From Mesorhizobium xinjiangense (lineage in GTDB: Bacteria > Pseudomonadota > Alphaproteobacteria > Rhizobiales > Rhizobiaceae), in NCBI RefSeq assembly GCF_009749525.1, contig NZ_WOAC01000004.1, positions 186,001 through 250,000 of the forward strand: a stretch of 64,000 nucleotides of DNA, written 5' to 3'. Positions 56,768 through 64,000 of this stretch are shown here, one piece after another; position 1 is the first letter of the stretch; every line of letters begins with the position of its first letter. The notes beneath the pieces were generated by a model that made no database searches, had not been told where the DNA came from, and was given only the letters and a program-made list of their open reading frames with translations. A program made the translations under genes and the position numbers.

Positions 56768-57756
56768 TCGACCGGTTTTGTGCCGGCGTGCAGTTGTGCT
56801 GCGGCCTTGACGACGCCGGCCGCCAGTGCGCCTTCCGCCCCTGCCCCAAGATCGGAGCCGAAATCCAGGACCGGACGAAGCCCAAGCCGCTCGGCCGCAC
56901 GGGCATGGCCGGGCTCATGGCCCACCGCGGCCAGGATACAATGATCGATAGCCGACCCGTCAAGCGCCTTGAGCAGTGCGGCCGACGCGGTGGCGGCAAA
57001 GCCGTCGAGGATGACGGGGATGCGCTGGATCCGCGCGGCCAGGATCGCGCCGGCGATGGCGGCAAACTCACGCCCGCCGAGGCGGCGCAGGGTCTCCAGC
57101 GGATCCTTCAGATGCCCGGAATGCACAGCCAGCGCCTCGTCGACGACGGCCGCCTTGTGCCGTTGCATCTCGCCGCCTGCACCCAAGCCGGGATCGACCC
57201 AGGCCGCACCATCTCCGCCGTAAAGGGCGGCCAGCACGGCGGCTGCCACCGTCGAGCCTGCAACGCCGATGCTGCCGATGCACAGAAGATCGGCCCCGCC
57301 GGCGACGGCTTCCATGCCGAAGGCCATCGTGGCCGCGCAGGCGCGCTCGTCCAGCGCGGCCTCGCGGCTGATGTCGCCGGTGGGAATGTCCAGCGCCAGG
57401 TCGAAGACCTTGAGGCCCACATCGGCGGCGACGCAGGCCTGGTTCACCGCGGCTCCGCCGGCCGTGCAATGCTCGACCATGGTGGAGGTCCAGGATTGCG
57501 GCCGCACCGAGACGCCCCTTGCGGCCACGCCGTGGTTGCCCGCGAAAACGGCCGCCAGAGGCCGCGAAACGACGGCGGGCGAGCGGCCCGACCAGTCGCA
57601 ATACCACGCCGCCAGTTCACCCAACCGGCCGAAAACGCCGTCGCCACCGGCGCGCTCGATGGCGTTCCTGGCCAACTGCCCCGCATCCGGGTCCGGTCCG
57701 GGGAGGTCGGCAATCAAAGTGCGAAAGTCGTCGAAAGGAAGTCCGGTAGCAGTCAT
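56764..57756 (-). CDS. cobT: Nicotinate-nucleotide--dimethylbenzimidazole phosphoribosyltransferase
   Basis: 330 residues with F-A-G-N-H-G-V near residue 75, G-E-M-Q region near 200 (as G-G-E-M-Q) and the C-terminal catalytic Glu region (L-A-A-V-G-H-E-P-G). It activates dimethylbenzimidazole for the lower ligand of cobalamin. ATG 57756 is chosen; the frame is open to 57834. No other cob gene and no recognisable cobalamin riboswitch are nearby. Stop codon within the repeat remnant. Confidence 0.92.
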   Translation of the reverse strand: MTATGLPFDDFRTLIADLPGPDPDAGQLARNAIERAGGDGVFGRLGELAAWYCDWSGRSPAVVSRPLAAVFAGNHGVAARGVSVRPQSWTSTMVEHCTAGGAAVNQACVAADVGLKVFDLALDIPTGDISREAALDERACAATMAFGMEAVAGGADLLCIGSIGVAGSTVAAAVLAALYGGDGAAWVDPGLGAGGEMQRHKAAVVDEALAVHSGHLKDPLETLRRLGGREFAAIAGAILAARIQRIPVILDGFAATASAALLKALDGSAIDHCILAAVGHEPGHARAAERLGLRPVLDFGSDLGAGAEGALAAGVVKAAAQLHAGTKPVD

Positions 57757-57919
57757 GACTGATGAGATGTCCGTAAAAATGTCCGGCCACGGCTTAGACG
57801 CAGCGCAACGCCAACACAATGGCCGCAGGCTCACTCATTGACGCATGACAGCGCTGGCGCGACCTTGTCCTGAAAGAGAATCCGCACCATGTGCGTGAAA
57901 CTACGAACCAGGAGCGGCG

Positions 57920-58153
57920 ATGAACGCGATCGAATCCCCCTGCATCCTCGTCTGCTCGATCGACGAAAAGACCGGCTATTGTTTCGGGTGCGGCCGGACA
58001 CGCGAGGAGATTGCCGGCTGGATCGACATGAGTGCCGACGAGCGGCGCGACATCATGGTCGAATTGCGCATGCGGCTTGAAACCGTCGAGCGCAAGCCGC
58101 GGCGCATGACGCGCCGCGCGCGCATGGCGCGCCAACGCGAACGGACGGGCTAG
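57920..58153 (+). CDS. DUF1289 domain protein
   Basis: 77 residues with the DUF1289 Cys pattern (C-I-L-V-C, then C-F-G-C) and W near residue 34, followed by a strongly basic Arg-rich tail. Probably a small metal- or nucleic-acid-binding protein; function unknown. The TAG stop lies exactly at the left junction of the MITE-like element. Confidence 0.85.
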   Translation: MNAIESPCILVCSIDEKTGYCFGCGRTREEIAGWIDMSADERRDIMVELRMRLETVERKPRRMTRRARMARQRERTG

Positions 58154-58419
58154 GCCGTGTGGACAGCTATGGATTGGAGCGTGGTATGAGCGAAAATCGT
58201 TCAGTTCCAGGAGCGGGCCCGCAGGAAGGGTCGACCCCTTTCAAGGGGCCGCGACGCCGAAATGGGCGATTTTCGCCATACCCGTATCGGGCACGGCGGA
58301 TTTCGCCCCTGAATGTGTCGAAAATGCTCGACGGTGGTCGACACCGCCTTGCGCTTTTCTCCTCTTCAGGAACGAAATCCGGCTCGCGCCACGCCCGATC
58401 CATAACTGTCCACACGGCC
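58153..58419. mobile_element. 267-bp MITE-like element with long imperfect terminal inverted repeats
   Basis: Both ends read GGCCGTGTGGACAG-C/T-TATGGAT inwards, and weaker similarity continues to about 50 bases. A TA dinucleotide flanks each side (58151-58152 and 58420-58421), as for Tc1/IS630-like or some IS5-group insertions. The inside has several GC-rich inverted repeats and only a short minus-strand frame (58167-58415) that resembles no transposase I know. Left edge supplies the DUF1289 stop; right edge is seven bases before the protease ATG. Confidence 0.8.
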
Positions 58420-58426
58420 TAAAGCC

Positions 58427-59131
58427 ATGCCGCGGCTCTTCTGGATCGTCATGGCAGTGATGGCGGGCGGGCTCATCCTGCTCGTCCTCAACCATGACGG
58501 CGGCGCGACGCTTGGCATGGCGAACGACCGGTTCGGCCGTATGGTCTACCTGGTGGCGCTGGGGCTGGTGATCGGCGGCGCGCTGGTTGCATCGCGCATT
58601 TCTTTCAGCAACGCCGCGCGCAGCCTCGCCATCTGGCTTGCCGTCATTTTCTGCCTGATTGCCGGCTATCAGTTCCGCTACGAACTCCAGGACGTTGCCA
58701 GTCGCGTCACGGCGGGGCTCGTGCCGGCGAGCCCGATCGCCATGCGCGTCGACGGCGACACCAATGCGGTGCGCCTCGACAAGCTGGCCAACGGGCATTT
58801 CGGAGTGCGCGCCGAGGTCGATGGCCAACCCGTCCGCTTTCTCATCGACACCGGCGCCACGACCACGGTACTCACGGCGCGCGACGCCGAGCGCATTGGC
58901 ATCGATCCCGCCTCGCTCTCCTACTCCATTCCCGTATCGACCGCCAACGGCACGGCAAGGGCGGCGCGCGCCCGTGTGGACGAGATCCGCATCGGCTCGA
59001 TCTCGCGCTCGCGCGTTCCCGTTCTTGTCGCGGCACCGAGAACGCTGCAGCAGAGCCTGCTCGGCATGAACTTTCTCGGCACTCTGACCGGATTCGACAT
59101 CCGCCAGGACGTCATGATGCTGATCGATTAG
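58427..59131 (+). CDS. TIGR02281-family retropepsin-like aspartic protease, membrane-anchored
   Basis: 234 residues: about three N-terminal hydrophobic helices (to about 90), then a clan AA aspartic protease domain with the single active motif I-D-T-G-A-T-T near residue 142. One motif per chain implies dimerisation. Function unknown, periplasmic side likely. The insertion immediately upstream leaves no visible ribosome-binding site for ATG 58427. Confidence 0.87.
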   Translation: MPRLFWIVMAVMAGGLILLVLNHDGGATLGMANDRFGRMVYLVALGLVIGGALVASRISFSNAARSLAIWLAVIFCLIAGYQFRYELQDVASRVTAGLVPASPIAMRVDGDTNAVRLDKLANGHFGVRAEVDGQPVRFLIDTGATTTVLTARDAERIGIDPASLSYSIPVSTANGTARAARARVDEIRIGSISRSRVPVLVAAPRTLQQSLLGMNFLGTLTGFDIRQDVMMLID

Positions 59132-59182
59132 ACTGGGCCATCGCGTCGCGGAACAACGGTTGCCCGTCCAGGCAGACGTCGC

Positions 59183-60190
59183 TCAGGCGGCTTCCAACCG
59201 GCCCTTCCAATCGACGGCGGCGAACGCCTTGCGCAGGATTTCGGGCCCGGCGCCGGGCCGGGTCGCCTCACTCGACAGGATCTGGCGATAGTGCCGTGCC
59301 CCGGGCCGGCCGTGGAACAGGCCGATCATGTGCCGCGTGACATGCGACAGCCGCCCCCCCGACACGATGTGCGCGGCGGCATAGTCGCACATCGTCTCGA
59401 TGACCGCCTCGAAATCGACCACGCCCGGGCCGTCTGCGAATATCTGCGAATCGGCTCCGGCCAGGATGGACGGATTGTGATAGGCGGCACGCCCCAGCAT
59501 GACGCCATCAAGCTGCTCGAGATGGCGGTGCGCTTCATCCAACGTCTGAACACCGCCATTGATGCCGATGAAACGAGAGGAATATCGCTGCTTCAACCGG
59601 TACACCCGCTCATAGTCGAGCGGCGGGATGTCGCGGTTTTCCTTCGGGCTCAGCCCCTCCAGCCACGCTTTACGCGCATGCACCCACAAGGCGTCGGCGC
59701 CGGCGGCGAACACCGCCTCGGCCATCGCGTCGAGCGCCGTCTCCGGGTCCTGGTCGTCGACCCCGATGCGGCATTTCACCGTGACCGGCAAGGCGGTCTG
59801 GCGCTTCATGGCGGCGACGCAGGCACCGACGAGATCGGGCGCGCGCATGAGGCAGGCGCCGAACGTGCCCGACTGGACGCGATCGGAAGGACAGCCGCAA
59901 TTGAGGTTGATCTCGTCATAGCCGAACGTTTCACCGATGCGCGTCGCTTCGCCCAGCTTGTCCGGCTCGCTGCCGCCAAGTTGCAGGGCCACGGGATGCT
60001 CGACATCGCTGTAGCCGAGCAGGCGCTGGCGATCGCCGTGGATGACCGCGTCGGCCACGACCATCTCGGTGTAAAGCAGCGCCCGGCGCGTCAATTGCCG
60101 ATGAAAGAAGCGGCAATGACGGTCCGTCCAGTCCATCATCGGGGCCACCGACAAAATTTTCTCTTTGTTTTTCAATGCGCTGAAATACAT
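59183..60190 (-). CDS. dusA: tRNA-dihydrouridine synthase A
   Basis: 335 residues: FMN-binding start V-A-P-M-M-D-W-T-D near residue 17, N-C-G-C-P-S near 95 and the catalytic Cys in G-A-C-L-M near 108. DusA reduces U20/U20a in tRNA D-loops. ATG 60190 starts the family-typical N-terminus; the frame is open to 60274. Confidence 0.92.
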   Translation of the reverse strand: MYFSALKNKEKILSVAPMMDWTDRHCRFFHRQLTRRALLYTEMVVADAVIHGDRQRLLGYSDVEHPVALQLGGSEPDKLGEATRIGETFGYDEINLNCGCPSDRVQSGTFGACLMRAPDLVGACVAAMKRQTALPVTVKCRIGVDDQDPETALDAMAEAVFAAGADALWVHARKAWLEGLSPKENRDIPPLDYERVYRLKQRYSSRFIGINGGVQTLDEAHRHLEQLDGVMLGRAAYHNPSILAGADSQIFADGPGVVDFEAVIETMCDYAAAHIVSGGRLSHVTRHMIGLFHGRPGARHYRQILSSEATRPGAGPEILRKAFAAVDWKGRLEAA

Positions 60191-60319
60191 CAAAAGCCCG
60201 ATCAGATCATCAATCCGGCGTTCACATAGGGGCAAATTGCCCGGATTTGTACCGTACTCGACCTCTTCCTGCACTGAAATCGCCGGGATTTAAAGGTCTC
60301 GAGGACATCGCCGCCAAAT

Positions 60320-61123
60320 TCACGCCGTTGCCATGCGATGCCGCCCGATCGGCAGCATGATCGGCCTGCCCGAGGTCGGATCCTTGATGATGCGGCTTTC
60401 GAGCCCGAAGACCTCCCGCACGCTCGCTTCCGTCAATACGTCTTCCGGCTTGCCCGAGACCTGCACGCGCCCGCCGACCATGGCCAACAGGTCGTCCGCA
60501 TAGCGCGCTGCCAGATTGAGGTCGTGCAGCACCATGACGATGGTGGTTCCGCGTGCGTGATTGAGGTCCGACAGCAGATCCAGCACTTCGACCTGATGGC
60601 TGATGTCGAGAAAGGTCGTCGGCTCGTCCAGCAACAGGATCTCCGTCTGCTGCGCCAGCGCCATGGCGATCCAGACACGCTGGCGCTGCCCGCCGGAAAG
60701 CTCGTCCACCGGCCTTTCGGCCAGTTCGAGGGTTCTAGTGGCCGTGAGCGCGGCGGCAACGGCCTCGTCGTCCTTGCGTGTCCAGCGTGAAAACATGCCC
60801 TGATGAGGATGTCTTCCGCGGCTGACAAGATCGGCGACCGTGATGCCTTCCGGCGCAATCGGCGACTGGGGAAGCAGGCCCAATGTCCGCGCCAGCTCGC
60901 GCGGCGGAATCCGGTGGACCGACTTGCCATCAAGCAGAACATGGCCCTGGCGCGGCGCAATGAGCCTGGACATCGCCCGCAACAGCGTGGACTTGCCGCA
61001 GGCATTGGCGCCGACGATTGCGGTGATCCTGCCGGGCGGCACGGCGAGTTCGAGCCCGCTCAGGACTTCTGTGTCACCATAACCCGCCGAAAGCCGGCTG
61101 GCGGTGAGAGTATGAACGGTCAT
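60320..61123 (-). CDS. Iron-siderophore ABC transporter ATP-binding protein (FecE type)
   Basis: 267 residues with Walker A G-A-N-A-C-G-K-S-T near residue 38, signature L-S-G-G-Q near 142 and Walker B L-L-L-D-E-P. The A-C-G-K-S variant is typical of the FecE/FepC siderophore group. Last gene of the leftward operon, overlapping the permease stop by ATGA. Confidence 0.92.
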   Translation of the reverse strand: MTVHTLTASRLSAGYGDTEVLSGLELAVPPGRITAIVGANACGKSTLLRAMSRLIAPRQGHVLLDGKSVHRIPPRELARTLGLLPQSPIAPEGITVADLVSRGRHPHQGMFSRWTRKDDEAVAAALTATRTLELAERPVDELSGGQRQRVWIAMALAQQTEILLLDEPTTFLDISHQVEVLDLLSDLNHARGTTIVMVLHDLNLAARYADDLLAMVGGRVQVSGKPEDVLTEASVREVFGLESRIIKDPTSGRPIMLPIGRHRMATA

Positions 61124-62160
61124 AGCGAGCCCCCGGTGCGGTTTACGCGCACGATCAGGTAAATCAGGTAAGGCGCACCCAACGCCCCGGTGACCACGCC
61201 GACCGGATAGCGGCTGGGCAGGAGGAACTGGCCGCAATAATCGCCCGCCAGCACGAGCGTCGCCCCGATCAGCGCCGACGGGATCAGCAGCGATCCGTTG
61301 CCGCCGACAATGCGTGCGGCGATCGCTCCCGAAAGAAAGGCGACGAAGGAGATCGGCCCCGTTGCCGCGGTCGCCACCGCGATCGCGCCGACCGCCGCGA
61401 TCATCACGATGATGCGGGTGCGGACGATGTCGGTGCCGAGGGCCGCCGCTGTGTCGTCGCCCAGTTTCAGCGTGTCGAGGTCGCGGGCGCGGCTGAGAAG
61501 CAGTCCGCCGAAGACGGCGAGCGCCAACAGCACCGGCACGGTCTGACCAAGCTGCGCGCCGTTCACACTGCCGGTCAGCCAGCGCAGCGCCTCCTGAAGG
61601 TTCCATGCCGGGGCGCGCGACAGCGTATAGGCGATGAAGCTTTCCAGCATGGCGGAGACGCCGATCCCCACCAGGATCAGGCGTGTGCCGGCGACGCCGT
61701 TGCGGAAGGACAGCGCATAGATCAGGAGCGCCACGGCCAGGCCGGCCATCACGGCGAAGACCGACACGGCCGGTCCGCTCAGCGACAAGACGACAATGGC
61801 AAAGACCGCCGCCGCGCTGGCGCCGAGATTGATGCCGATGATGTCCGGACTGGCCAGCGGGTTGCGCAGCATGATCTGGAAGGCAGCACCGCCGAGCCCG
61901 AAACAGAGGCCGGACAAGACCGACAGCACGGCGCGGGGCAGATGCAATTGCCCGACAGCGAAGCCGGCGCCCGGCACATCGTGGCCGAGCAGCACGCGCA
62001 CGACGTCGCCGGGCGGCGTGTAGCTTTGGCCGACCATCAGCGTCAGCGCGAAGAGCGCGGCAAGCAGGGCCAGCAAAACGGCGATCACGAGTCGGCGCCG
62101 GCGCGCGCGGCTGCTGCGGCCCTGGATGACGATATCGACCGGCGACAAAAGCATCGTCAT
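61120..62160 (-). CDS. Iron-siderophore ABC transporter permease (FecD type)
   Basis: 346 residues, about ten membrane helices of the BtuC/FecCD fold, with the R-N-P-L-A-S-P-D-I-I-G-I-N segment near residue 102 and the G-P-I-S-F-V-A-F block near 255. Partner of the upstream permease. Both ends overlap neighbours by four bases (ATGA), so the operon is translationally coupled. Confidence 0.92.
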   Translation of the reverse strand: MTMLLSPVDIVIQGRSSRARRRRLVIAVLLALLAALFALTLMVGQSYTPPGDVVRVLLGHDVPGAGFAVGQLHLPRAVLSVLSGLCFGLGGAAFQIMLRNPLASPDIIGINLGASAAAVFAIVVLSLSGPAVSVFAVMAGLAVALLIYALSFRNGVAGTRLILVGIGVSAMLESFIAYTLSRAPAWNLQEALRWLTGSVNGAQLGQTVPVLLALAVFGGLLLSRARDLDTLKLGDDTAAALGTDIVRTRIIVMIAAVGAIAVATAATGPISFVAFLSGAIAARIVGGNGSLLIPSALIGATLVLAGDYCGQFLLPSRYPVGVVTGALGAPYLIYLIVRVNRTGGSL

Positions 62161-63197
62161 AGGTCTCGAACCCGCTGGCGACGGACGATCCAGATGAAGA
62201 ACGGTGCCCCGACGAAGGCGGTCACGATGCCGACCTCGAGTTCGTTCGGGCGGGCGATGATCCGGCCGGTGACATCGGCGGCCAGCAGCAGACAGGCGCC
62301 CGTCAGCGTGGAAAAGGGCAACAGCCAGCGATGGTCGATGCCGACCAGCAGGCGGCAAAGATGCGGCACGACCAGGCCGACAAAGCCGATCGGCCCGCAG
62401 ACAGCTGTCGTCGCACCGCACAACAGGATGGCGCCGAGCACGGACATTGCGCGCGCCAGGGCGACGCGCTCGCCCAGTCCCGCCGCCAGTTCGTCGCCAA
62501 GCGCCAGAAGATTCAGCTTGCGCGCCGACAGCAGGCTGAGCACGAATCCCACGGCAAGGAAGGGAAGGACATTGGCGATATCGTCGAAGGTGGCACCGCC
62601 AACCCCGCCGACCTGCCACGAGCGAATGCCCCCGGCGATATCGGCGCGCGGCAGGACAATCGCGATGACCAGCGAAGACAGGGCGGCCGAGGTGGCGACA
62701 CCGGCCAGCGCCAGCTTCAACGGCGTCGCGCCGCCGCGCCCCAGCGATCCGATCGTGTAAACGAAACCCGCGGCAACGCCAGCGCCCAATATGGCCGTCC
62801 AGATGTAGGCCTGTGCCGACGCCATGTCGAACCACGCGACCCCGACGACGACGGCCAGCGCGGCGCCGCGGTTAACACCCAGAATTCCAGGATCGGCCAG
62901 CGGATTGCGCGTCACGCCCTGCATGATTGCCCCGGTCAGTCCGAGCGCCCCGCCGGCGAGACCGGCAAGGATCGTCCGCGGGATGCGCGCGGCCACCACG
63001 GCCTGGCCGATGCTGTCGACCTGGCCGCCCAGCGCCGCCACGATATCGGCCCATGCGACGTCGCGCGTGCCGATGGCGACCGAAGAGACGAGGAGCAGAA
63101 CGAGCGCTGCCATCACGGCAACGAGCCAGATCGATCTCATGCCGTTCGCCCGGCCCGAAACCGCCTGTACGGGAGGCGTGATACTGTCCGTCGTCAT
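62157..63197 (-). CDS. Iron-siderophore ABC transporter permease (FecC type)
   Basis: 346 residues, about ten membrane helices, with R-N-P-L-A-D-P-G-I-L-G-V-N near residue 101 and the G-P-I-G-F-V-G-L block near 260. Forms the transmembrane heterodimer with the FecD-type protein. Overlaps the binding-protein stop by ATGA. Confidence 0.92.
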   Translation of the reverse strand: MTTDSITPPVQAVSGRANGMRSIWLVAVMAALVLLLVSSVAIGTRDVAWADIVAALGGQVDSIGQAVVAARIPRTILAGLAGGALGLTGAIMQGVTRNPLADPGILGVNRGAALAVVVGVAWFDMASAQAYIWTAILGAGVAAGFVYTIGSLGRGGATPLKLALAGVATSAALSSLVIAIVLPRADIAGGIRSWQVGGVGGATFDDIANVLPFLAVGFVLSLLSARKLNLLALGDELAAGLGERVALARAMSVLGAILLCGATTAVCGPIGFVGLVVPHLCRLLVGIDHRWLLPFSTLTGACLLLAADVTGRIIARPNELEVGIVTAFVGAPFFIWIVRRQRVRDL

Positions 63198-64000
63198 TCG
63201 GTCTTTGCGGCGGCTTTGGCCAGCATGTCCACATATTCGTCGAGAACCCAGGAAATCGACAGCGGCGTCGGGTTGGCCGCGGTACCCAGCGGATCGCGAC
63301 CGAGCATGACCACGGCGTCATGTGCGACGGCAGGCATTCGCGACATCAAGGGATCGGCCTTCAGTGCCTCGAGCAACGCCTCGCCGCCATAGGTCACGAC
63401 GATATCCACATCGTCGAATGCATCGATCCTTTCGGCGCTGATCTGGCCCGAATACTGACCGGGCCTGGAAGGCTCGATCACGCTTTGCGGCGCCCTCAAG
63501 CCGAGATCCTGAAAGAATTTCACCCGCGTATCGTTTGTCGTGTAGAAACTGACGACACTCAGATTGGTCGTGTCGAGATGGGTGATGAACATCGCCGACT
63601 TGCCCGCCAGTTCGGGATGTCGTGCGACCGCCTGGGCGATTTCACCTTCAATCCGCCCGATCAGCGCCTCGCCCTCGGCCGCCATACCCAGGCCGGCGCT
63701 GTTGAAGCGGATCATGTCGCGCCAATCGGTCGCCCAGGGAGAGTCCGGGTAAGCGACGACCGGAGCGATCTTGCTCAGAGTGTCGTAGTCGGATTGGCTC
63801 AGGCCCGAATAGGATGCCAGGATCACATCGGGATCGGTCGCGGCCACAGCCTCGAAATCGATGCCGTCGCCCTCGTCGAATAGCACCGGCGTGTCGGCAC
63901 CGAGCTCAGCCAGTTTGCCGGCCACCCAGGGTAGCACACCGTCGCCGTCGTCATCGCCGAAATTGGCCGCGGCGAACCCGACCGGCGCAATGCCGAGCGC
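63194..64000 (-). CDS. Iron-siderophore substrate-binding protein, 5' end outside window
   Basis: The frame stays open past the right edge, so the signal peptide and N-terminal lobe start are missing; the GTG at 63937 is internal. What is visible (about 268 residues) fits a class III periplasmic binding protein: D-P-D-V-I-L-A-S-Y-S-G near the hinge, a long linking helix, and a C-terminal lobe ending in a short coil. First known gene of the four-gene Fec-like operon. Any Fur/RirA/Irr site and TonB receptor would lie outside the window. Confidence 0.88.
   Translation of the reverse strand, partial: ALGIAPVGFAAANFGDDDGDGVLPWVAGKLAELGADTPVLFDEGDGIDFEAVAATDPDVILASYSGLSQSDYDTLSKIAPVVAYPDSPWATDWRDMIRFNSAGLGMAAEGEALIGRIEGEIAQAVARHPELAGKSAMFITHLDTTNLSVVSFYTTNDTRVKFFQDLGLRAPQSVIEPSRPGQYSGQISAERIDAFDDVDIVVTYGGEALLEALKADPLMSRMPAVAHDAVVMLGRDPLGTAANPTPLSISWVLDEYVDMLAKAAAKTE

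Noticed and set aside
57757-57919. Possible cobalamin riboswitch before cobT
   Set aside because: I could not find a B12 box or the expected conserved stems; the 163-base region shows no clear structure.
58167-58415. 82-residue minus-strand frame inside the MITE-like element
   Set aside because: It starts within the terminal inverted repeat, resembles no transposase I know, and probably is a by-product of the palindromic composition.

Overview
The window looks like chromosomal DNA of a GC-rich alphaproteobacterium of the order Hyphomicrobiales (Rhizobiales), probably near Rhizobiaceae/Phyllobacteriaceae. This rests on gene content: a giant coiled-coil protein of the growth-pole-ring type, DUF2865, DUF1289 and TIGR02281 proteins, a PdhS/CbrA-like histidine kinase, class II DAHP synthase and a malic enzyme with a phosphotransacetylase-like tail. 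Coding density is very high, and no stretch longer than about 300 bases lacks a gene or repeat. I see no prophage, integrase, CRISPR array or rRNA. The one tRNA is tRNA-Val(CAC).

Layout. 1-4.9 kb: 3' part of a giant membrane-anchored helical-repeat protein, closed by a strong terminator. 5-9 kb: leftward Mla/MCE lipid-transport operon (STAS-MlaE, MlaF, MlaD, lipoprotein). 9-19 kb: dipeptide epimerase, a UDP-diacylglucosamine diphosphatase-like enzyme, an SDR + FAH hydrolase pair, malic enzyme, DUF2865, gltX and an MFS carrier. 19-31 kb: ArsR/SRPBCC pair, ClpP, NAD synthetase, a three-gene phospholipid cassette (acyltransferase, CdsA, CDP-alcohol transferase) facing dgkA, a LigB dioxygenase, a GFA protein, DAHP synthase, and a glutathione reductase/ChaC pair. 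31-34 kb: DUF2059-rpiA, gph and tRNA-Val, interspersed with three copies of a 117-bp palindromic repeat. 34-48 kb: L,D-transpeptidases (one frameshifted), class I fumarase, rhodanese, a MarR-controlled hydrolase, haloperoxidase, AraC and an Fsr-like efflux pump, then molybdenum-cofactor genes moaA and mobB with a ModE-type operator. 48-57 kb: polar amino-acid transporter without an ATPase, a beta-hydroxyacid dehydrogenase, DNA repair genes, Lrp, GST, a nuclease, and a sensor kinase. 57-64 kb: cobT, DUF1289, a 267-bp MITE-like element, an aspartic protease, dusA, and a leftward Fec-type iron-siderophore ABC operon running off the window.

Common themes are envelope biogenesis (pole ring, Mla, phospholipid cassette, L,D-transpeptidases), glutathione/thiol chemistry (gor, ChaC, GFA, GST) and metal/cofactor supply (Moco, B12, Fe). 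The most unusual items are two small intergenic repeat families whose ends supply stop codons of neighbouring genes, a ModE-like box before moaA, paired MarR operators covering a start codon, a CDP-alcohol transferase with substituted catalytic aspartates, an SDR without its Tyr/Lys pair, and a two-register helical repeat protein (36-residue and 29-residue units, close to whole numbers of helical turns).
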